A DNA stretch of 64,000 bases from Hyphomicrobiales bacterium (GCA_900469955.1 UBYX01000008.1:179877-243876); one strand, 5' to 3'. Positions 33,823-43,364 are shown, numbered from the stretch's first letter. Program-made: numbers and translations. Notes: a model not told the origin generated them from the letters alone.

Positions 33823-34851
33823 CTACCACGCACCACCGTCATCCATGAAGACGGGCGGGATCTGTATCAGCATTTCGCTTGACGATCCTTGGTCGATGAT
33901 ACCGAACACGGCATCCAGCATGCCCTGCACATCCTGCCGGACCATCTCGATTTCGTCTGCGAGCAACGCGGCGAACGGATCCCAGTCGAAACAGCCGATC
34001 ACGGGTGAGCGGCCAACATAGTGATGCGAACGCTTTATCCACCGCATCACGCCCTCAAGGGAAATGGTGGAGTTCACGAACATACCGTTTGGCAGCCGGC
34101 CTTCGGATTCCGCCAAGGCCTGAAGCGAACTCTCCGCCTTCTCGGGCGCGTAGCCGCAGGTCAGAATATGGCTCTCATCGACGGGAACGCCGACCTCGGC
34201 ATGCGCGGTACGGAACCCGCGTACACGTTCCGCCGTGTTGTGATCGCTGCCGCGGCCGCCGATGAAGAGAAGCGGGTGGGCGGCGCCAAGCTTGCGTTCA
34301 CTGTTGATGAGGATGCGCCTCGTCAGCTCACGTGCGCCTTTGAAGTTGTCGGAAATGATGGACGGAGCTTTGCTCCCGGGCAGGTCGAGATTGAGGCTTC
34401 TTACGCCAGCGGCGCTGCAGATGTCGGTAATACGGTCGGGATCCGTAGCCCCGGTCGAAATCAAGCATTCCACCTGATAGGAAAGCATCGTGCGAGCAGC
34501 TTCGATTTCAAGCTCAGGATCGCGGCGGGTACAGGTAATGATCGGGAATAGTCCCCGCTCTCGCGCCATGGTTTCGAATGTCTCGACAATCGAACCAAAA
34601 TAACGATTGTCGTATTTAGGCACGATCATGCCGATGATCTTCGACTTCTCGCGGCGCAGAAGGCTCGCCTGCATATTGACAGCGTAACCCTGCTCTTCGG
34701 CTAACCGAGTGATCCTTTCCGCAAGTTGGCTGCTGATCCTGCGCTTTTTCCAATTACCGTTCAGCACGGCGCTGACGGCGCTGGCCGACGTTCCTGCTAG
34801 CTCGGCAAGGTCATAGATGGTCGTCTTCTTTGTTACCTTGTCCTGATTCAC
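33823..34851 (-). CDS. LacI-family transcriptional regulator of the ribitol operon
   Basis: 342 aa from the GTG at 34851, which has a GGAGAA site six nt upstream; the open frame reaches 34995 but the extra 48 codons have no ribosome site and include an inverted repeat. Helix-turn-helix TIYDLAELAGTSASAVSAVL at 11-30 and hinge helix region, then a type I periplasmic-binding-protein-like effector domain (IGMIVPKYDNRYFGSIVETF; VIGCFDWDPFAALL). Divergent from the ribitol importer, catabolic dehydrogenase and kinase genes, so probably their repressor with ribitol or ribulose as inducer (inference). Confidence 0.9.
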   Translation of the reverse strand: MNQDKVTKKTTIYDLAELAGTSASAVSAVLNGNWKKRRISSQLAERITRLAEEQGYAVNMQASLLRREKSKIIGMIVPKYDNRYFGSIVETFETMARERGLFPIITCTRRDPELEIEAARTMLSYQVECLISTGATDPDRITDICSAAGVRSLNLDLPGSKAPSIISDNFKGARELTRRILINSERKLGAAHPLLFIGGRGSDHNTAERVRGFRTAHAEVGVPVDESHILTCGYAPEKAESSLQALAESEGRLPNGMFVNSTISLEGVMRWIKRSHHYVGRSPVIGCFDWDPFAALLADEIEMVRQDVQGMLDAVFGIIDQGSSSEMLIQIPPVFMDDGGAW

Positions 34852-34908
34852 GTACTTCTCCACTTCGAACGTAAGCTTGACATTATTGAGGGAGGGTGGC
34901 AATTCTTG

Positions 34909-34944
34909 CTTCATCGATTGAGCAGCGTTGCGCAATCGATGAAG
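34909..34944. promoter_or_regulatory. Perfect 12-bp inverted repeat upstream of the LacI gene
   Basis: CTTCATCGATTG (34909-34920) and CAATCGATGAAG (34933-34944), with a 12-nt spacer. Each arm contains its own ATCGAT core, so it could be two LacI operator sites 24 bp apart or a cruciform. It lies 58 nt upstream of the LacI GTG and 179 nt upstream of the binding-protein start, in the 271-bp divergent gap. Confidence 0.55.
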
Positions 34945-35037
34945 TTGTTGGCTGTGGAGAGTCAATCGGGAGGGGTTCAGGCACGCCACGTTCATCGCTG
35001 CGCCGCCGTGGTTCGGTGAGGAACGTCAGATCGCGCA

Positions 35038-35053
35038 TTGCCGCGTGCGGCAA
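35038..35053. promoter_or_regulatory. Palindrome TTGCCGC-gt-GCGGCAA before the ribitol importer
   Basis: 16-bp inverted repeat with perfect 7-bp arms, 70 nt before the binding-protein ATG at 35123. Candidate operator on the plus-strand side of the LacI-controlled gap, or a 5' leader hairpin. Confidence 0.4.
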
Positions 35054-35122
35054 AGCGCCGATGGCATGTGTGAGCCGGAAGCGTCTCTTGACACGGCTTC
35101 TAGATCAAAAATGGAGGAGACT

Positions 35123-36166
35123 ATGAAATACCGTTCAGTATTGATGTCCATCGCCGCCGCCGCCACGTTTGTCGGTTCAGCCCATGGGCAGGAAGCCGCA
35201 ACCGTCGCATTTCTGATGCCGGATCAAGCGTCGACGCGATATGAAAATCATGATTATCCGGGCTTCAAGGCCGAAATGAAGAAGCTGTGCCCGACCTGCA
35301 CAGTGATCTATCAGAATGCCAACGCGGACATGGCGCTTCAGCAGCAACAGTTCAACTCAGCGATCGCCCAAGGCGCCAAGGTGGTCGTTCTTGATCCGGT
35401 TGACTCCGCCGCCGCCGCTGCACTTGTCGAGATCGCCCAGTCACAGGATGTGAAAGTCATCGCCTATGACCGCCCTATCCCGGCGAAATCGGCTGACTTT
35501 TACGTATCGTTTGACAATGAAGGTATCGGCCACGCGATAGCCAAGTCGCTCGTCGATCATCTCAAGGCAGCCGGCGTTCCTGAAGGAGCGGGCGTGCTCC
35601 AGATCAACGGCTCGCCGACAGATGCTGCTGCCGGTCTTATTCGCGACGGTATCCATCGGGGCTTGAAGGATTCCGGTTTTAAGACGCTTGCCGAATTCGA
35701 CACGCCTGAATGGGCTCCGCCCAAGGCACAGGAATGGACTGCTGGCCAGATCACCCGGTTTGGTGCTGATATCAAGGGCGTTGTCGCCGCCAATGACGGT
35801 ACAGGCGGTGGTGCAATTGCTGCATTCAAGGCGGCCGGCGTGGCTCCTGTGCCGCCGGTGACCGGCAATGATGCCACGATAGCAGCGCTACAGCTCATCA
35901 TTTCGGGTGATCAGTACAACACGATATCCAAGCCCTCGGAGATCGTTGCCGCTGCTGCCGCCAAGGTCACGGTCCAGCTCCTGAAAGGAGAGACGCCCGG
36001 GGCGAAGACCACGCTCTATAACACGCCCTCCGAGCTCTTCGTCCCGTCCGTGGTGACCGCCAAAAATATTAAGGCCGAAATCTTCGACAAGAAGATCCAG
36101 ACCGCAGAGGAGGTCTGCACCGGGGAGTACGCTCAGGGCTGCAAGAAGCTCGGCATTACCAAATAA
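35123..36166 (+). CDS. Sugar/polyol ABC importer substrate-binding protein (XylF/RbsB type)
   Basis: 347 aa from the ATG at 35123 with GGAGGAG upstream. Sec signal peptide (MKYRSVLMSIAAAATFVGSA, cleavage near AHG-Q at residue 23). Type I periplasmic binding fold (VAFLMPDQASTRY; VKVIAYDRPI; GVVAANDGTGGGAIAAFKAAG). Cysteines in LCPTC and near the end (EVCTGEYAQGC) could form disulfides. Binds the sugar alcohol in the periplasm. Genes downstream identify the cargo as ribitol with good likelihood. Followed by a strong hairpin. Confidence 0.92.
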   Translation: MKYRSVLMSIAAAATFVGSAHGQEAATVAFLMPDQASTRYENHDYPGFKAEMKKLCPTCTVIYQNANADMALQQQQFNSAIAQGAKVVVLDPVDSAAAAALVEIAQSQDVKVIAYDRPIPAKSADFYVSFDNEGIGHAIAKSLVDHLKAAGVPEGAGVLQINGSPTDAAAGLIRDGIHRGLKDSGFKTLAEFDTPEWAPPKAQEWTAGQITRFGADIKGVVAANDGTGGGAIAAFKAAGVAPVPPVTGNDATIAALQLIISGDQYNTISKPSEIVAAAAAKVTVQLLKGETPGAKTTLYNTPSELFVPSVVTAKNIKAEIFDKKIQTAEEVCTGEYAQGCKKLGITK

Positions 36167-36178
36167 CGATCTCAAAAT

Positions 36179-36207
36179 GTCCGGTCGAGCGCTGTGCTCG
36201 TCCGGAC
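36179..36207 (+). other. Intercistronic hairpin after the ribitol binding-protein gene
   Basis: GTCCGG-T-CGAGC (36179-36190) pairs with GCTCG-T-CCGGAC (36196-36207) with one T-T mismatch and a 5-nt loop, 12 nt after the binding-protein stop, followed by TGTTT. It would stabilise the binding-protein transcript and limit read-through to the ATPase. It also covers the alternative GTG at 36194, supporting the downstream ATG 36239 as the ATPase start. Confidence 0.6.
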
Positions 36208-36238
36208 TGTTTCCGAAAACGCGAAAGAGCCTCAAGCA

Positions 36239-37057
36239 ATGGTGCAAGGACACCGGGGGAACCCGGAAAAAGGCAACCCCATACTTCGACTTTCCAGCAT
36301 CTCCAAGAATTTTGGAGCTGTATCGGCGCTGACGGATATCGATCTGGAAGTGCACTCGGGGGAGGTCGTTGCCCTCGTCGGAGACAATGGTGCGGGCAAG
36401 TCGACCTTGATCAAGATACTTGCGGGTGTCCATCAGCCGTCCTCCGGCCGAATTGAATTCTGCGGACAGCCCGTCTCTCTCGATAGCCCCAGCCGTGCGC
36501 TCGACCTTGGCATCGCCACGGTTTTTCAGGATCTGGCACTTTGCGAAAACCTCGACGTCGTCGCAAACCTCTTCCTTGGCCACGAACTGTCGCCGTGGAA
36601 TCTCGATGAGGTTGCGATGGAAGTTCGTGCATGGACCCTTCTAAAGGAACTGGCCGCACGTATTCCGTCCGTGCGTGAGCCAGTTGCTTCACTATCGGGT
36701 GGTCAGCGCCAAACCGTTGCAATTGCACGCTCCCTTCTTCTCAACCCTAAGATCATCATGCTCGACGAGCCGACGGCAGCTCTCGGCGTGGCCCAGACCG
36801 CCGAGGTGCTGAACCTGATAGAGCGCGTCCGCGACCGTGGGCTCGGCGTCGTCATCATCAGCCATAATATGGAAGATGTCCGCGCCGTCGCCGATCGCAT
36901 CGTCGTATTGCGCCTTGGTCGCAACAACGGCGTCTTCAGCCCGGACGCAACCAATCAGGAGCTGGTTGCATCGATCACCGGAGCCACGGAAAACTCCGTA
37001 TCGCGCCGCCTTGACCGCAGGACGGGCCACAATGGACTGAACGGGAGCGTCACATGA
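36239..37057 (+). CDS. Sugar ABC importer ATPase, single-domain (FrcA-like)
   Basis: 272 aa from ATG 36239. One ABC domain only, unlike the double-domain RbsA or XylG proteins, so it resembles FrcA-type rhizobial ATPases and would act as a homodimer. Walker A GDNGAGKST near 47-55, signature LSGGQRQTVAIARSL, Walker B IIMLDEPTAALG, switch histidine in ISHNMEDV. Its stop overlaps the permease start. Energises ribitol import. Confidence 0.9.
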   Translation: MVQGHRGNPEKGNPILRLSSISKNFGAVSALTDIDLEVHSGEVVALVGDNGAGKSTLIKILAGVHQPSSGRIEFCGQPVSLDSPSRALDLGIATVFQDLALCENLDVVANLFLGHELSPWNLDEVAMEVRAWTLLKELAARIPSVREPVASLSGGQRQTVAIARSLLLNPKIIMLDEPTAALGVAQTAEVLNLIERVRDRGLGVVIISHNMEDVRAVADRIVVLRLGRNNGVFSPDATNQELVASITGATENSVSRRLDRRTGHNGLNGSVT

Positions 37058-38316
37058 ACCGCAACATGCCAAAAGATGTGGCAAACAAGGATCAGGCTCT
37101 CGATCGCAGAGACGAACGTATCCAACATGACGATGGCCTGGCGGGCATGCTGCGGAGCTTTGTTAACCGGGTGCGGTCAGGCGACTTGGGCATGTTGCCG
37201 GTGGCCGTGGGGCTGATTGTTATCTCAACCGTATTCAGCATCCTCAACCCGGTTTTCCTGGCGCCGAACAACCTGGTAAATCTGCTGTTTGATTGCGCCA
37301 CCGTCGGCATCCTTTCGCTTGGCATCGTCTGCGTTCTTCTGCTTGGCGAGATCGATCTGTCCGTCGGCTCGATGAGTGGCCTGTCATCGGCCATCATCGG
37401 TGTTCTCTGGGTGAATTCCGGCTTGCCCGTGGTCATCGCGATATTCGCGGCGCTGACGACGGGAGCCTTGGTCGGCGCGCTTTACGCTCTGATGTACAAT
37501 CGGCTGGGCATGCCAAGCTTCGTTGCCACGCTTGCCGGGCTGCTGGCGCTGCTCGGCCTGCAGCTTTACATCCTCGGGCCGACTGGCAGTATCAATCTGC
37601 CATATGCATCGCCGCTGGTCCGGTTCGGTCAGATCCTGGTGATGCCGGACTGGATGTCCCACGGCCTGGCCCTGATGCCGGGCCTTGTCATGGTCATAGT
37701 CGGCTTTGCTGTTCGCAAGCGCCGGCAATCGGCCAGTCTGTCGACGCAGCCGTTGACGATCCTGCTCGGGAAAGCGGCTGCCCTGACCGTCAGCCTGGAA
37801 TTCGCCGTATACTATCTGAACCTCGGTCGCGGCGTACCTTGGATGTTCGGGCTCCTCGTTGCCCTGGTCGTAATCCTGAATTACGCACTGACAAAGACAC
37901 AATGGGGTCGGTCGATCTTTGCTGTCGGCGGCAACCGGGAAGCTGCTCGTCGCTCCGGCATCAATGTCCGCCGGATCTACCTGAGCGCCTTCATGCTTTG
38001 CTCCACCCTTGCAGCGCTTGGCGGCATTCTTTCGGCGTCGCGGCTGGCATCATCGAGCCAGCAGGCAGGCACCGGTGACGTCAATCTGAATGCGATCGCG
38101 GCGGCGGTCATCGGTGGGACCAGCCTCTTTGGTGGTCGTGGGAGTGCGTATTCGGCCTTACTCGGCATCATTGTCATTCAGGCCATCTCCAACGGTCTCA
38201 CCTTGCTGAACCTGAATTCATCTCTGCGCTACATGATTACCGGCGCGGTACTTGCGATTGCGGTAATCGTCGATTCTCTCGCTCGCCGGTCACGCCTCAG
38301 TCATGGCCGCGCGTAA
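37054..38316 (+). CDS. Sugar ABC importer permease (XylH/FrcC type)
   Basis: 420 aa, ATGA-overlapping start. A hydrophilic N-terminus of about 45 residues precedes about ten membrane segments of the BPD_transp_2 family, with [19 protein letters not shown] near 100 and the C-terminal [20 protein letters not shown]. The length is like XylH rather than RbsC. Inner-membrane channel for the sugar alcohol. Confidence 0.92.
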   Translation: MNRNMPKDVANKDQALDRRDERIQHDDGLAGMLRSFVNRVRSGDLGMLPVAVGLIVISTVFSILNPVFLAPNNLVNLLFDCATVGILSLGIVCVLLLGEIDLSVGSMSGLSSAIIGVLWVNSGLPVVIAIFAALTTGALVGALYALMYNRLGMPSFVATLAGLLALLGLQLYILGPTGSINLPYASPLVRFGQILVMPDWMSHGLALMPGLVMVIVGFAVRKRRQSASLSTQPLTILLGKAAALTVSLEFAVYYLNLGRGVPWMFGLLVALVVILNYALTKTQWGRSIFAVGGNREAARRSGINVRRIYLSAFMLCSTLAALGGILSASRLASSSQQAGTGDVNLNAIAAAVIGGTSLFGGRGSAYSALLGIIVIQAISNGLTLLNLNSSLRYMITGAVLAIAVIVDSLARRSRLSHGRA

Positions 38317-38338
38317 ATGCCAAGTCCAAGGAGATCTC

Positions 38339-39067
38339 ATGGCCGAACTCATGAAGGGTAAAGTTGCCGCAGTTACCGGCGCCGCGTCGGGCATCGGGCT
38401 GGAATGCAGCCTTGCCCTGCTCGCCGAAGGTGCGACCGTCGTGTTGATCGATCGCGCGCGAGACAAGCTCGAAACGCTGTGCAAGGAGCTGGGTGATCGC
38501 GCGCGACCGCTGGTGGTGGATCTGCTGAATGGCGAGGAACTGTCCGGGATCCTACCCCGGATCCTCGAGCTCGGCGGGCGCCTCGACATTTTTCATGCCA
38601 ATGCCGGTGCCTATGTCGGCGGACCGGTCGCGGAAGGCGACCCGGACGAATGGGACCGGGTTCTGAACCTCAACATCAATGCCGCTTTCCGCTCGGTTCA
38701 CGCAGTGCTGCCGCACATGATCGCCCAAAAGTCCGGCGACATCCTGTTTACAAGTTCAATTGCCGGCGTCGTGCCAGTGGTCTGGGAACCGATCTACACC
38801 GCATCTAAATTCGCGGTTCAGGCCTTTGTCCATTCGACGCGCCGACAGGTGGCGCAGTATGGTGTGCGTGTCGGGGCAGTCCTGCCCGGTCCAGTGGTAA
38901 CCGCTTTGCTCGATGATTGGCCAAAGGCCAAGATGGAAGAAGCGCTCGCGAACGGCAGCCTGATGCAGCCGAAGGAAGTGGCCGAAGCCGTGATCTTCAT
39001 GCTTTCGCGACCACGCAACGTCACGATCCGCGATCTTGTGATCCTGCCAAACAGCGTCGACCTTTGA
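38339..39067 (+). CDS. rbtD: Ribitol 2-dehydrogenase (short-chain dehydrogenase)
   Basis: 242 aa from ATG 38339 behind AAGGAGA. Rossmann SDR with TGAASGIG (13-20), NAG (88-90) and the catalytic Y153-x3-K157 in YTASKFAV. Long stretches match, as I recall it, the classic enterobacterial ribitol dehydrogenase: [52 protein letters not shown] and the terminal [10 protein letters not shown]. It oxidises ribitol to D-ribulose with NAD in the cytoplasm. The importer upstream and the kinase downstream complete the pathway. Confidence 0.93.
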   Translation: MAELMKGKVAAVTGAASGIGLECSLALLAEGATVVLIDRARDKLETLCKELGDRARPLVVDLLNGEELSGILPRILELGGRLDIFHANAGAYVGGPVAEGDPDEWDRVLNLNINAAFRSVHAVLPHMIAQKSGDILFTSSIAGVVPVVWEPIYTASKFAVQAFVHSTRRQVAQYGVRVGAVLPGPVVTALLDDWPKAKMEEALANGSLMQPKEVAEAVIFMLSRPRNVTIRDLVILPNSVDL

Positions 39068-39123
39068 TCGACGTCCGCCGGCAAACTAGTTTGGTATCCG
39101 CGCACCTTTAAGAGCCTAGTAAT

Positions 39124-40761
39124 ATGAGCAATGCAGCCCACCCTTCCGAGCCTGCAGTTTTACGTTATCTGATCGGCATCGATGTTGGCACGGGGAGTGC
39201 GCGCGCCGGGATTTTCGATCTTGATGGCCGCATGCTCGCTGTTGCCAAGCGGGACATCACATTATTTCGGGAAACCGGCGCGTTGGTCGAGCAATCCAGC
39301 ACTGAGATCTGGCATGCTGTATGCGCGGTTGTCCGGGAGGCGGTAGCATCGGCTGGAGTTGATCCGGCCGGCGCTGTCGGTCTTGGTTTTGATGCGACCT
39401 GTTCACTCGTGGTTCTGGGTGAAGGCGGGCGTCCCCTGGCGGTCGGCCCGTCGGAGGATAGCAATCGGGATGTTATCGTATGGATGGATCACCGCGCTGT
39501 CGCCCAGGCGGAACGGATCAACGAAATGGGTCACGATGTCCTGCGTTATGTCGGAGGCCGTATTTCCCCCGAGATGGAAACGCCGAAAATCCTGTGGCTG
39601 AAGGAGAACCGCCCCGAAACCTTCAACGCCGCATGGCAGTTTTTCGACCTCGCCGACTTCCTGACTTGGAAGGCCACAGGGGATCTTGCCCGTTCCACCT
39701 GCACCGTGACCTGCAAATGGACGTACCTTGCTCATGAGCAAAGATGGGATCCGACTTATTTCGAGAAGATTGGCCTCGGTGCACTTGCAGAAGAGAGGTT
39801 CATTCGTATCGGCACGAATATCGTTGAACCTGGAACGCCGCTTGGACGAGGACTGAGCGAAGAAGCCGCGCAGGCCATGGGGCTGAAGCCGGGGACGGCT
39901 GTTGCAGCGAGCATGATCGACGCTCACGCAGGCGGTATCGGGACCGTTGGGATTGGCGGAAGACCAGAGGACAATCTCGCCTATGTATTCGGAACGTCCT
40001 CCTGCACGATGACCTCCACCGCAGCGCCCATCTTCGTGCCCGGGGTATGGGGGCCGTATTATTCCGCCATGGTACCAGGCATGTGGCTCAATGAGGGTGG
40101 CCAGAGCGCCGCAGGTGCTGCGATCGATCAGCTGCTTTCATTTCATCCCGCCGCAGCCGATGCGCAGGCCAGAGCCACCAGTCAGCGCATACCGTTGCCG
40201 GTCTTGATCGCAGACGCCGTCGCCGAAAAAGTCAGTCAAGCATCCGAAGCCGTTAGACTGGCCCAGGGGCTGCACGTCGTCCCGGAATTTCTCGGAAATC
40301 GCGCGCCATTTGCCGACCCCCATGCCAGAGCGATCATCGCTGGTCTCGGAATGGAGTACGACTTCGACAGCCTGATCGCCCTCTATGTCGCGGGCCTCTG
40401 CGGCATTGGTTATGGCCTGCGACAGATCATCGAAACCCAGGCTGAGGCGGGTGCGCGGGTTCAACGCGTCGTCATCAGTGGAGGCGCGGGGCAGCATCAT
40501 CTGGTCCGCCAGATCCTCGCCGATGCCTGCGGCATGCAAGTGATTGCTACGAACTCGGAGGAACCTGTGCTGCTTGGATCTGCAATCCTCGGCGCAGTCG
40601 CTGGCGGTGCGTTCCAGGACGCCGGCTCCGCCATGGAAAGCCTCTGCGGCGTCGCGGCGGTATACAGCCCGGCAGACAGCTCCACCGCCGAGATCCATGA
40701 CAAGCGCTACGCGAGTTTCAAGGCTTTCCAGGAGCTCGCCCGAACCCACCGAGAGGTATAG
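39124..40761 (+). CDS. D-ribulokinase (FGGY carbohydrate kinase)
   Basis: 545 aa. FGGY actin-fold kinase: phosphate-binding IGIDVGTGSARAGIFD at 17-32, FGTSSCTM and the C-terminal ISGGAGQHHLV. The diagnostic TCSLV motif (92-96, in DATCSLVVLG) marks the D-ribulokinase subfamily and separates it from ribulokinases for L-ribulose. It phosphorylates D-ribulose from the ribitol dehydrogenase to D-ribulose 5-phosphate, which enters the pentose phosphate pathway. Last gene of the ribitol operon, 56 nt after the dehydrogenase. Confidence 0.92.
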   Translation: MSNAAHPSEPAVLRYLIGIDVGTGSARAGIFDLDGRMLAVAKRDITLFRETGALVEQSSTEIWHAVCAVVREAVASAGVDPAGAVGLGFDATCSLVVLGEGGRPLAVGPSEDSNRDVIVWMDHRAVAQAERINEMGHDVLRYVGGRISPEMETPKILWLKENRPETFNAAWQFFDLADFLTWKATGDLARSTCTVTCKWTYLAHEQRWDPTYFEKIGLGALAEERFIRIGTNIVEPGTPLGRGLSEEAAQAMGLKPGTAVAASMIDAHAGGIGTVGIGGRPEDNLAYVFGTSSCTMTSTAAPIFVPGVWGPYYSAMVPGMWLNEGGQSAAGAAIDQLLSFHPAAADAQARATSQRIPLPVLIADAVAEKVSQASEAVRLAQGLHVVPEFLGNRAPFADPHARAIIAGLGMEYDFDSLIALYVAGLCGIGYGLRQIIETQAEAGARVQRVVISGGAGQHHLVRQILADACGMQVIATNSEEPVLLGSAILGAVAGGAFQDAGSAMESLCGVAAVYSPADSSTAEIHDKRYASFKAFQELARTHREV

Positions 40762-40847
40762 CGCCGCTCAGCGGTCTCCGCTCTGCGTTTTCAGCTGTTT
40801 CCAGCCCGATTGCTGTTTAACGACGACAGATCAGCGGGGAGACCACC

Positions 40848-40867
40848 AGACGATTTGCAAATCGTCT
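40848..40867. promoter_or_regulatory. Perfect 20-bp palindrome between ribulokinase and DUF309 genes
   Basis: AGACGATTTG directly followed by CAAATCGTCT, a gapless perfect dyad of 20 bp, 86 nt after the kinase stop and 48 nt before the DUF309 ATG. No T-run of terminator length follows (TTTG). It may be an operator for the DUF309 gene or a processing/termination hairpin. Confidence 0.55.
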
Positions 40868-40915
40868 TTGCGACAACTCATGGAACCCTCGTCGCCGGGG
40901 TGCTATTCATTCCCT

Positions 40916-41473
40916 ATGACGACTGGCGTGAAAAAACGGATTCGCTTGTTACCGCAAAAGGGCTTTCCGGCCTACGCGTATCTGCCGGGAAGGCAGCCGC
41001 ACCCCGTGCGCGATCCGGCCGGCCACAGTTATCATGTCGGACCAACGCCTGTCGCCGCTCAAGCGTCGCTTGCTTCTGACGCATTCGTGTGGGGTCAAGA
41101 TCTCTTCAACCACGGCTATTACTGGGAAGCGCATGAGGCGTGGGAAGGCCTTTGGCAAGTGGCCGACCGAGGCAGCTCTGAGCGAGCGTTTTTGAAAGCC
41201 CTGATCTTGTTATCGGCCGCAGGCGTGAAGATTCGCGAGAATAAATACGGCGCAGCCTTGCGTCATGCTGGCCGCGCTGCAGCACTGCTTCGTCAGTTGA
41301 TGAAAGTGCCCCACCTGTCTTTTACGCAGGTACTCGACATGCCGCCGGATGCGCTGGCGGACCTGGCGGACGAAGCCACAAGAATGCCCGCCGTATCGCG
41401 GCCCGCGGCGCCGGGACTTCCCGAACCGGTGTTCGATTTCGTTCTTGGATCAAAGTCGCAGTGCTGCACCTGA
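40916..41473 (+). CDS. DUF309 domain-containing protein
   Basis: 185 aa from ATG 40916; an in-frame ATG at 40880 is an alternative with no better ribosome site. The DUF309 helical core is clear at about 60-135: LFNHGYYWEAHEAWEGLW, then LKALILLSAAGVKIRENKY and GAALRHAGRAAALL. The HEAWE motif defines the family. The N-terminal 45 residues are basic and proline-rich (RIRLLPQKGFPAYAYLPG). The biochemical role of the family is unknown. No clear functional link to the neighbouring ribitol operon or the convergent chemoreceptor. Confidence 0.85.
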   Translation: MTTGVKKRIRLLPQKGFPAYAYLPGRQPHPVRDPAGHSYHVGPTPVAAQASLASDAFVWGQDLFNHGYYWEAHEAWEGLWQVADRGSSERAFLKALILLSAAGVKIRENKYGAALRHAGRAAALLRQLMKVPHLSFTQVLDMPPDALADLADEATRMPAVSRPAAPGLPEPVFDFVLGSKSQCCT

Positions 41474-41516
41474 AGGCTGCAGGAGAGCACAAAGGGAAAC
41501 TTGAAGTCGCCGGGAA

Positions 41517-43364
41517 CTAGCTTCGTGCGGCGCGACGTGAAGGGCCTGCCGAATGTATATCGCGGTTTGGTTCACCGACGTTGCCGCCCAACTGGAACTG
41601 GTTGACCAGATCACGAAGCCGGCTGGCTTCCGACGACAACGATGCGGCAGCTGCAGTTGATTGCTCTACCATGGCCGCATTCTGCTGGGTCGCCTGGTCC
41701 ATGTGATTGACGGCTGTGTTGATCTCGGCGAGCCCGGTGGACTGTTCACGGGCGGAGATCGCGATTGCCTCCATGACCTGATTGATTTGGGAAACGTATT
41801 CGCTGATGGACTTCAGGGACAGGCCGGTTTCGAGAACCAGCGTCACACCATTTTCGACTTCGGACGACGATTTTCGAATAAGCTCCTTGATCTCCTTCGC
41901 TGCTTGGGCAGCTCTTTGAGCAAGTTCACGAACTTCCTGTGCAACGACGGCAAAGCCCTTACCCGCCTCGCCAGCACGAGCGGCCTCTACGCCGGCATTC
42001 AAAGCCAACAGGTTTGTCTGAAAGGCTATCTCGTCGATAACCACGATAATGTTGGAGATCTGCTGGGAACTGTCTTCTATGCGTCGCATGGCCTGTTCCG
42101 CCTCCGATACGACGGTCGCCGAGTGTTCAGCGCTGACGTTGGCTTCCAGTGCGACCTTACGCGCCTCATCTGTGCGTTTGGTGGCAGTCGTGACATTTGC
42201 CGTGATTTCATCGAGAGCGGCCGCCGTCTCCTCTAGGGAGGCTGCTTGCTGTTCCGTTCGCTTGGAGAGATCATGCGTGGCGGACGCGATTTCGCCCGTC
42301 CCATTGTCTATGGTGTAAACAGTTTGCAGTACCGCGCCGATCGTGGCTGCAAGCTGCCGAAGCGAAGCGTTGAAGTCTTCGCGCAGTGCTTCATACTCTG
42401 CTGCAAATTGCTCCGTGAGCTGGAAGGAAATGTCGCCAGCAGCAAGTCGCCGGAGCCCCTCACCCAAGGTCGTTGTCGCGAAGCGCAACTGTTCGGCTTC
42501 CTGTTCCGCCTTTTGCTGTGCAGCGACGCGGACGGCCTCGCTCTGGCTGCGGGATACCACCGCCTCTTGCTCGAGCCGGACCACATTGAGGGCGTTCTGG
42601 CGAAACACTTCGACCGCACCAGCCATCTCGCCGACCTCGTCGGCACGGCCCGAATACGGAATATCGCTTTTAAGATCGCCTTTCGACAACTGCATCATCG
42701 CGACGGCCGTTTTTCGAATGGGGTTGGCAATCCCCGAAATTGCAAACCAGATGCCGGCAAAGGCGACGACCACAGCCAGCACGGCAATCACCGAGGTGAG
42801 AGTGAACGCAGACCTGGCGGAGGCGTCGCTTGCTGCCACGAAGCCCTTGGTTTGACTGAGGATGAAATCGACCAGCTCGGCGATCTCCTGGTTCACCAGA
42901 TCAGCCTGCGGCACCATGGTCTGCTTGAAGAATTGGACGGCTTCTGGTGTCTTGCCACTCGTGTGCAAGACAATCATCTGATCCGCCAGCTGACGGTATT
43001 TAACAAGCTCCGGCTTTATCTGATCAACGAGCTCGCGCCCCCTTGCAGTGCGAACGCCCCCTTCATATTCGCTCACCACCCGATCGAGGGCTTTTAAAGC
43101 TTCATCGACGTGTTTTGCCTCAGCTTGTTGTTCCTCTGCGTCTGTGTCGAGGAGCAAGCGAGCATAAGCCAATTTCAGATTGAGAAAGCTGCCCTTGATC
43201 TCCCGGGCCGTTACCAGCCGTTCGATCCAGAAGGTGCCAATCTGCTCGGAATTGGATCGGAGCGTCGAGATCGTACTCAGGGAGATATAGGAAAGGCCGA
43301 TTGTAAAGGCGCCGATGAATGAAAGAGTAATGATCAATGCCTGTTTGATGCTGGGGCGTTTCAT
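41517..43364 (-). CDS. Methyl-accepting chemotaxis protein with 4-helix-bundle sensor and tandem HAMP
   Basis: 615 aa from ATG 43364 (GTGGAAA upstream). Membrane segment 1 at about 10-30, a periplasmic 4HB_MCP-type helical sensor to about 187, membrane segment 2 at about 190-212, HAMP (ANPIRKTAVAMMQLSKGDL) and a second HAMP-like helix pair (LGEGLRRLAAGDISFQL). The MA signalling domain follows, with its hairpin tip FAVVAQEVRELAQR. No C-terminal NWETF-type pentapeptide; the tail ends RRAARS, so it would rely on other receptors for CheR/CheB tethering. Ligand unknown; 4HB sensors bind small organic molecules. Confidence 0.93.
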   Translation of the reverse strand: MKRPSIKQALIITLSFIGAFTIGLSYISLSTISTLRSNSEQIGTFWIERLVTAREIKGSFLNLKLAYARLLLDTDAEEQQAEAKHVDEALKALDRVVSEYEGGVRTARGRELVDQIKPELVKYRQLADQMIVLHTSGKTPEAVQFFKQTMVPQADLVNQEIAELVDFILSQTKGFVAASDASARSAFTLTSVIAVLAVVVAFAGIWFAISGIANPIRKTAVAMMQLSKGDLKSDIPYSGRADEVGEMAGAVEVFRQNALNVVRLEQEAVVSRSQSEAVRVAAQQKAEQEAEQLRFATTTLGEGLRRLAAGDISFQLTEQFAAEYEALREDFNASLRQLAATIGAVLQTVYTIDNGTGEIASATHDLSKRTEQQAASLEETAAALDEITANVTTATKRTDEARKVALEANVSAEHSATVVSEAEQAMRRIEDSSQQISNIIVVIDEIAFQTNLLALNAGVEAARAGEAGKGFAVVAQEVRELAQRAAQAAKEIKELIRKSSSEVENGVTLVLETGLSLKSISEYVSQINQVMEAIAISAREQSTGLAEINTAVNHMDQATQQNAAMVEQSTAAAASLSSEASRLRDLVNQFQLGGNVGEPNRDIHSAGPSRRAARS

